From contig JAVMKO010000003.1 of NCBI GenBank assembly GCA_032164245.1, positions 134,414,424 to 134,478,423 of the forward strand: a stretch of DNA of 64,000 bases, written 5' to 3'. Both the position numbers and the translations under genes were made by a program. Source of the stretch: Sternotherus odoratus (Eukaryota > Chordata > Testudines > Kinosternidae). Under the pieces are notes generated by a model. That model was not told the origin of the DNA. It did no database searches and worked only from the letters and a program-made list of their open reading frames with translations. Position 1 is the first letter of the stretch, and each line of letters starts with the position of its first letter. This document shows positions 56,975 through 64,000 of this stretch, piece after piece.

Positions 56975-59900
56975 TAAAGCCTCACCTCCTGGAGATCAAT
57001 AATGATGTGAGAATCCTTCTTTTGATTGTTTTTCTTTTGTTTAATAGGAATGCTAAGTCTCTAGCCTTCATGGCTGAAGAAAAAAGCTTGAAAATATGAC
57101 CTGCATGCCTCCTAGTGGCTCAAAAACCAAACATTATTTGTTGTTCAACTCTTGATTGCTGACTGAGCATGTAGGATCGATAGTATTGCCAGTATATTTC
57201 ATAGACCCAGTGAAACCCATAACCCTACCTGGCTCAACAGTGCTGGGTTGTCTGAGGCATCTGTCCTGCAATGAACTCTGTGAACGAGGAGACCTGAGAC
57301 CTGTGCCTGCATGGAGCTAGCCAAGTCAATGGAGCTTTGTTTAGTCATGGGGTCGTCTGTGTGAAGAGCTTATTTCAGGATCAGGGTCTTATTTTGTGTA
57401 TTTGATACCTTCTCTTCTTCTGCTTTGCATATGTAAGAGAACAGCTTGTCAATGTTGGAAAATACCATTTTTTTAATTTAAAAAAATTAGGAACTATTTT
57501 GTGCAGTAGGAGGAAGTTTCTCATCTAGCAGCTGTTTTATTTATTTTTGTGCCTTCAGTTTATGTAGCCAACCATATTTATTTGCAACACAAGCCTTGTT
57601 CTTTTCTGTGGTTTTTCATAAGCCTGCAAACTAACACATCTTATTACAGACTGTAGGCGCTAATATTGTTTGTGATACCAGAGTCATGTTGCCTATTGAC
57701 ACACTCTTTGTAGGGTTCTGCCTTGAAAAAGTAATGTCTAGTCTTGCCCAGAAAATGTATCTCCATAGTTATATTTCCTCTGCTAGGGATCGTAAACACA
57801 TCAGATAATGAAATAATCATTCTCATTCTCTCTCTCTCTCTCCCCCCCCCCCCTTGAAATGTTAATTAAAATTATCACATTGGATTTTATAACACATGCC
57901 CCACTAACATGAACACCATGTTTAAAGGCAGAATGTCAAAAATCCACTTGGTACCAATACCCCTGAGTTTCCTTGCCCTTTGATCTTTGTTTTAAAAAAA
58001 ATCTATAGGAATAAATTACAACGCTGTGTGAAATTGGTGGAAGTGTGGGCAAAGGACATTGTCAAACATCTGTGGTAGTACTTGGTGTACAGAGTTTATT
58101 TAAACACAGATGTGTTGGTTGACACAGTGAAAAATTCCAAGGACACACTTTAAGGGCCAAAGGTGGTGGTGGTGGTGAAGATAATAATAATAAATCAAAC
58201 AAAATACCTGGCTTTCATGCCTGAAAAACTGACCATTCTGTTCTTTTCCGGCCACTGTGGGGCTTCAGCCTGCTATATTTTATCCAGTCCTAAATGATTA
58301 AAGAGTAAGAGTGCGAGCTGAGAGCGAATGCAGTTTGAAAGATGTATATTTGCGAGTTGTAGCATTTAAACAATGACCTTTTGAATGAGACAGTTGTAGA
58401 GCAACATAATTAGAGTGGGTATGGCACCTGGTGCAGGAGATACAGATACAATTCAAAATGCACATGTAATATATTACATTCTAATACAGTGACTATGTAT
58501 TAAAATATCTAACAATTGAACTGTCCATCTATTTTTCCTATTTGACGCTTCTCCTATCTCTGTGACCATGAATGATTTAGATGCGTGTCATGATTAGTTG
58601 CCTTCGTACTGCAGCTTCTCAGCAAGAAGTGTAGTCTGCTGACGTTTGGTCCCAATTCCAAAAAGCCTTAAACATGCGGATAGTTCTTACTCCTGTAGCT
58701 AGTCCCATTGAAGCCAATTAGGCAGCTCATGTGGCAAAGGTTTGAAGGATCAGCAGTGTTTTATGACAATGGAAGTACCACTCTAAAGTTTCTAGCATGA
58801 AAGAGGCTAGAGACTTTTAACAGCTCATTCTAAGTTAATTCTTTCATACTGAAAATATAAAATTATACATATTAAACAAATGTTAAATTAACAACAGAAA
58901 ATCTAGTAAGCAATAGAATTGTCCTTAAAATAATCTCCAGGTTTTCTCATATGTTTTGAGGGCTAAACAATACTTCCTTTGTCACATCACATCAGCAGAC
59001 AACTATTACAAGTTCCTGTTTTACTAATTATTTTTTATCATGTTTAAGATAAAAGAAAAAAGTGATTTACTCTTCTTGGTAATTAGATGAAGTGATTATA
59101 CAGGTTTACTTAACCTTTTGATTTTTTTTTTCTTTTGATACTTTAGGGTATAAATTCCTTCCCACCTCCCCAACCTTCCCTTCCTTTTACAAACAGACCT
59201 TCACCTTTCTACCTCTGTGAAATTGCTTCAGGCTTGTTTTTTAATGGCAATAGCCACTGTGGTGATAACCCTCAGGCTAGGAAAACATGAGACTATTCCT
59301 GGGACTGTTACTGTTCAATGGCTTGTACAACTGGCAGAGCTAAATGAGTCGTTCAGCTGTAATGCCCATTTAGGCGCTCTGACCCAAATTCACTTGTAAG
59401 GAGCTGATCCTGCAGTTTGCTGAGAGCCTTCTACAGAATTCCTGTCTGTTGCTGACACCTCCAGCTTCCATTGACTAAAGAGGAAGTGAGAGCTCTGAGC
59501 ATCTTGCAGTCATGGTGTCTAAGTATAGCAGGCCAGCCTTTGGTTGCAAAACATGCCTGAACTGGTTGTCCGGTATTTGAGATGTATAGTTTGTTTGTTT
59601 GTGGTTCACATCCAGGTGAGAAGTTTGGAATATGCAGGCACCTTATGGACATAAGGTTTTTTGTTAAGGTTGATTGTTTTTTGAAGACAGTCACCATGCT
59701 TTAAAAGGATGTTTTGTTTTGTTTTTTGGCTTGGGTTTTTTTTTCCCCCCCAAGATGTCAGTGTTTTCAGATGAAATGCTGTTAGTTTGAAAATGGCTAG
59801 GTTGAAGGTAGAAGGGATAAATTTCAGATGTGGTCATGAACAGTAGATAAGAACACAAGGAGCGGTATGAAAATGTGATGTTAAATCACAAAGCAAAGTC

Positions 59901-60120
59901 TCTGACCTCTAGAAGCCCAGAGTTATTTCTGAAGCCTTCTGAAGCTATCGGACATTGCCTAGAGCACGAACAAGGTGCCACTGTCCCTATCTATCATGGG
60001 CCACTCTTTGCATGTCTTCTATATTGTTAAGTCCCATAAATTTTCCCTCTCTGAATACTATTTGATGTAGGGGTTCTTTTGGTTGGTTTCTTTTACAATT
60101 TCTTCCAGCTGTCTAATAGC
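56975..60120. other. Unique DNA with simple repeats
   Basis: A CT/C-run lies at 57826-57853, and (GGT)n then (AATA)n at about 58161-58192. No gene, RNA or bounded mobile element was recognised. Confidence 0.5.
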
Positions 60121-60124
60121 TACC

Positions 60125-60301
60125 CCAGTGTCTTCACTGCACTCCATCGACGGGAGACGGTCTCCGGTAGACTTACCTTACTCTGAGAGCTGGAGTACTG
60201 GGATTGACTGGAGAGCGCTCTGCCGTTGATTTAGTGGGTCTTCACTAGACCTGCTAAATCGATCCCTGCTGTGTCTATCTCCTCATAGTGAAGATCAGCC
60301 C
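60125..60301. mobile_element. MITE related to 45151-45405
   Basis: The reversed right end GGGCTGATCTTCACTATGAG and left end CCCAGTGTCTTCACTGCACT share a GTCTTCACT/ATCTTCACT core. The interior has the same kind of palindrome (GATTTAGTGGGTCTTCACTA...GACCTGCTAAATC, 60228-60260). The right flank is TAA. The copy is more decayed than 45151-45405. Confidence 0.55.
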
Positions 60302-60304
60302 TAA

Positions 60305-63300
60305 GTATCCTCATTTAATCCATATAAACCTAAAAAGGAACTGTTTAGTAAATGACTGGTTGAAATTTTCTATTTTTTTTAAATCCGGTCTATAACCATA
60401 GTAACAATTTAAGTTAAAAACAAATAAAACTATTGAATCATCCTAACTGGTTTTGGTTTGAATTGAGTTGCCCAAGTTATATTTTGCACCTATGCATTCC
60501 TGCTTCAGTGGTAATTTACACAGCAGAAAGCTTTGCATTATACCTATAAGATTATCAAACTCTGGCTAGACTATCAGAGAGAGCAGGTTTCGTAGACAAG
60601 GTCTTTCAATGATAAATGCCTGGGGCTTTCAAAGCAGTGCAGGGGCTCTAGCACATATCATTCATTAATTTTAATTTAATGGAAGAATTGTGGCTAAATT
60701 CCCTGCTCAGGACTGAAAAATCCTAACAACGCCACTGGACTTGGAAAGATAGTTTCCAAGTATTGACAACATGCGTACCACTGCCAGTGTGCCTCTCTGC
60801 TTACATTTAAATCTCTCAAATATTAGAATCTGGTGCTTTATAGTAAGGATTAAAGGTGAATTGGGAATTTATTTTTTCTTTACACAAAACAAATCTATAA
60901 ATCCTCAGATTGCTAGTGATATTACTCTGAATAGTTTTGTTTTAAAAAGCTGTAAATCCTTCACCACTGGCTCTTCTAAGAAGAGGGTCTTTAAAATAAA
61001 TGATTTAGAAGAAAAAATGAAGTGAAGGAGCTGGATGCATTAAACTTGTGGATTCTCAAGTTGTGGTTTACTTAGCTTTTGATGGTTGAGATCTGCAGAA
61101 TGAAACATTTTGGAAAACAAGAAGGAAAGGATTAGGGTTGATGGTAAGGAAATGGTCCATGAGGAGATCCTACCCCTACAGGGGTCTGCAGATAATAGTT
61201 GGAGAACCACTGCATTAAAGTATGAAAGTGTGTACCTTGTTCAAATATAGGAATAAGAATTACAATTCAATCCCAATTTTACCCCCCCATTGACTCTTTT
61301 TAAAAAAAGTAGACAGTTCTATGCTACAGTAAATCAAAACCAAGACAGTAATTGTCAACAGTTCAAAGTAGATCCACACATTTTTATATTTGGAGGTTTT
61401 TGTTTCCACTTAGCTGTACATACTCTGTCACTTGCTTATGACTAACCAGTAGCTTTTTACTTCCTGTGGTCAGGAAAGCTGTGTTGAATGCTTTGTAAAA
61501 TGATCATCGGTTCCTCATTTTTATCTCTATTCAGCATAAATTATTTCAGCAAGGCCACTGAACACTTTTGGCCAAGATCTGTGGGTGACCCTCATGGAGA
61601 ACTGTTTGAGGGATAAAGGCTTAATCTTAATTCTTGTCTTCCCTCTGTTTGAAGAACACTAATCCTGAATGACAGGAGCCCACAGTTTTCCCTCTGTGGC
61701 TGATGAACTGCTTTGTTTTCTTTTTAATTTTTAAAATTAACCCACTTCTGAGCTGGAGTCGTCTAATCATATTCTCTTACATTTCAGCATGGAAATTCAG
61801 CATAGACTTCCATTTGAATATTTCTGGAGGGGAGTTCAGACCCTAATTATCAAATTAGATGCACATTCTGGTTCTTTGGCATGAGTTCAATCCTGTCCAT
61901 CTGTTAAGTTGGCATTGTTCCCACTCACAAAGTAGCCTACTAGTTTCAGCACAGCAGAGGATCCAACCAAAGATGGGTTAAGAGGGGCAGCCTGCAGAAC
62001 ACTTCATGTTCAATCTCCGCTGCCCAAAGCTCCTCCTGTTTGCAAACAATGCCAGTTGAAGACCATATGTTTCACCACAGAGGATCACATCTGTCTCCAC
62101 AGATGTGGACATAGAAAGACAAATGACACTTGATAGTAGAAGGTAGTACAGTTGCCTAAACCAGGCATCATTGCAAGTTTCTAAAGCCCTGCCCTTTCTT
62201 TTCTATTGGTTTTTTTTTTTTTTTGGTACCACTGTAGCTATTCCAAGGCATTTCACTGATGCAACTGCCCAGTGTAGGTAAACGTCACCGGTTGGTGTAA
62301 GATTACGCTTGAACCAGTGCAGTGGATCTGCACTAAGGATCTGCATAAGTGTAACTATATCAGTGTGGTTATTTCAGTGCACGTTTTTGTTAGTCTAGGC
62401 AGGTCCGTAGTTGAGCATCCCCTTGGTGGGCTCCTTTTTTGAAAACTGAGTTCCCAAAAATGAGTTACAGCACACACTGTTGTGGTATCGGGCATGGGGA
62501 GGATCCAGTGCATTTTCTGGCATATCTTCTTGAGGAGTTGAACCACTAAATAAGTGGTGTACAAAATGCCTTTTGAAGAACTCAATACTAATAGTATCTT
62601 CTCCAATACTTTTTCATGCTTCAGGAGGACGCAATGTCTCCTCTGGTGCTCTACAGCCTGTTGCCTACTTTTCCAGTTTATGCTGACTTTTCACATGAGG
62701 TCAAGTTTTGGTCCATGGCAAAACCATTATTTTTCCTATTGGCTTGTACTATTTGGAGGTTTTCAATAACTTGAAATGCAGTTTACATATTGCAGTTCAC
62801 TGAAGCAAGTCAGGACTTTAAAGGAACCCCCCCCCCCCACTTTAAACCTTTCAGGGACCAAGCTTGCCCTTGAATCCTCCTGCCAATTACTGTTTTTTGG
62901 TTTTACTGTCACACTCCCCTATTTTAAAAATGTTTCTCCCTTGTTGTTGTGTTAAAGGCACACATGACCAACAAGGGAAACTGCATGACTTTATAGACAG
63001 AGCCAGTCCTAAATAGGCATCAATATTGTGGCTGTACGTGGAGCCTTTTAGGCTTGTCAATAGAATAGAAATGGTATATACAACCTCATCTGAAGAAAGG
63101 GACCAGAATCTCCTAAGAGGCGTTCATGGTGAAGAGCAAAAGGAAGAGGGATGCCATAGGATCCCCAGTAACTAGTAGCTGCCCAAAGAAGGGGAAGGAA
63201 GACAGGAGCTCTCCAGCAAAAGGAGCTTGAGCTGACCACTGCTTCTATTTCCAGGAATCTTTAGAGCTTGTAGCCTCAGGTGCCTGGGGTATATCTGCAT

Positions 63301-64000
63301 TTGTTGCTCAGAACTGGCGGTTCAAGGAACTATAGAGAGAAGCCTCGCCAGATGCCACAGTAAGGAATAGATGATAGGCAGTAAACTGTATAGAGCTCTG
63401 TGGGTGGAGTGAGGTTTGGGCATGTTGTTTGTTTGAGAACCTGCTTCTGTGTGGTAGTACACATTCAACAATTTGTGGGGTGAACATGGGAGAGTCCATT
63501 ATTGGATCTGCCCTTGGGAAGGAAGTGGTACCTCTCAAGCAGTTCTCTGACTTATTCTGAAAATTGTTAGGATGGGGGAAACTGAAATTGACTATTAAAA
63601 GGCTGTCAAATGGCAAAGTAAACTGGGGGAAAAAATCGTTTCTCTGATCTCTTTCAAGTATAGTCCCCTTTGTTGTTAATTGTAACAAGGGTATGTAAAA
63701 TATTTTCAGATATAAGATATTTAATATATTTAATTACACATTCAAGTATAAAGTAGGATTTTTGCTGATGTGGGAGTCAACCTCATTTCTTCACCAAATT
63801 GTCCTTTCAGATATTCCCTTATATAGGCAAAATTTAAAATGCTTTTAGCTTCTATAAGGAGGTAACTATGGGTTGAAAGAAACAAAGTTCATTTATCAGA
63901 TTTAACATTCCGGTGTGACAATTTTTGAAGAGTAAGTGATTTTACAAACTTGATTAATTGGGTTTTAATTTTTGAGAATTTCCTCAAAAGAGAGATCCGC
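60305..64000. other. Unique AT-rich DNA to window end
   Basis: No coding region is supported. A T-run lies at about 62209-62224 and a C-run at about 62829-62839. The segment 62225-62400 (CACTGATGCAACTGCCCAGT..., GTAACTATATCAGTGTGGTT) looks like a small decayed DNA element but has no clear boundaries. Confidence 0.45.

Noticed and set aside
1..64000. tRNA, rRNA or snRNA genes
   Set aside because: I saw no cloverleaf with A and B boxes and no recognisable rRNA or snRNA segments. Primer sites resembling tRNA 3' ends belong to the LTR elements.

Overview
The window reads as vertebrate nuclear DNA, most likely a non-avian sauropsid and probably a turtle. CR1 LINE 3' ends, MIR-like SINEs, many hAT and Harbinger elements with their TIRs, DIRS-type tyrosine-recombinase sequence, Helitrons and Ty3/gypsy elements with SCAN-like Gag are mixed in AT-rich, intron-like unique DNA. 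The organism call is inferred from this repeat mix, not from a marker gene. No cellular protein-coding exon could be recognised. The only candidate cellular gene is a CpG-island promoter with a probable non-coding first exon at about 36.5-37.34 kb, on the + strand, ending in a perfect CAG|GTAAGT donor. If that is right, the DNA from 37.35 kb to the window end is intron 1 at least in part.

Layout. 0-4.2 kb is unique DNA with one pogo/Tigger-like MITE. 4.2-11.3 kb holds an old DIRS-like terminal relic, a young 2.8 kb LTR retrotransposon (gag-pro only, minus strand, intact TSD) and a younger DIRS-like fragment whose tyrosine recombinase is split by a hAT element. 13.3-20.1 kb is a GC-rich mobile-element cluster: hAT MITEs, a Helitron with a hAT inside it, a hAT inside a hAT, and a ~58-bp GC-rich minisatellite of over 2 kb that runs into a 200-N gap. 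20.3-27.4 kb holds a CR1 with a solo LTR nested in it, a Harbinger 5' fragment, an almost complete Gmr1-type gypsy element (gag-PR-IN-RT-RH) and a hAT MITE. 29.8-31.0 kb has two more hAT elements. 31-36.4 kb is mostly unique DNA with MIR-like remnants. After the CpG island come unique DNA, small MITEs, a decayed CR1 (43.9-44.9 kb), two tandemly placed Helitrons (48.2-50.3 kb), a Harbinger with DDE transposase remnants nested in another DNA element (53.8-57.0 kb), and unique DNA to the end.

The mobile elements, not host genes, give this window its content. The two gypsy elements and the solo LTR share terminal motifs (TGTGGCAG...TGTCACA or TGACA), so the gag-pro-only copy could have been mobilised by a Gmr1-type relative. 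The three Helitrons share termini and an internal core. Three hAT elements with two different termini share the same GC-rich internal minisatellite module. All coding regions of the mobile elements carry at least one disabling lesion. The least damaged is the minus-strand gag-pro frame, which has one early stop near its expected start.
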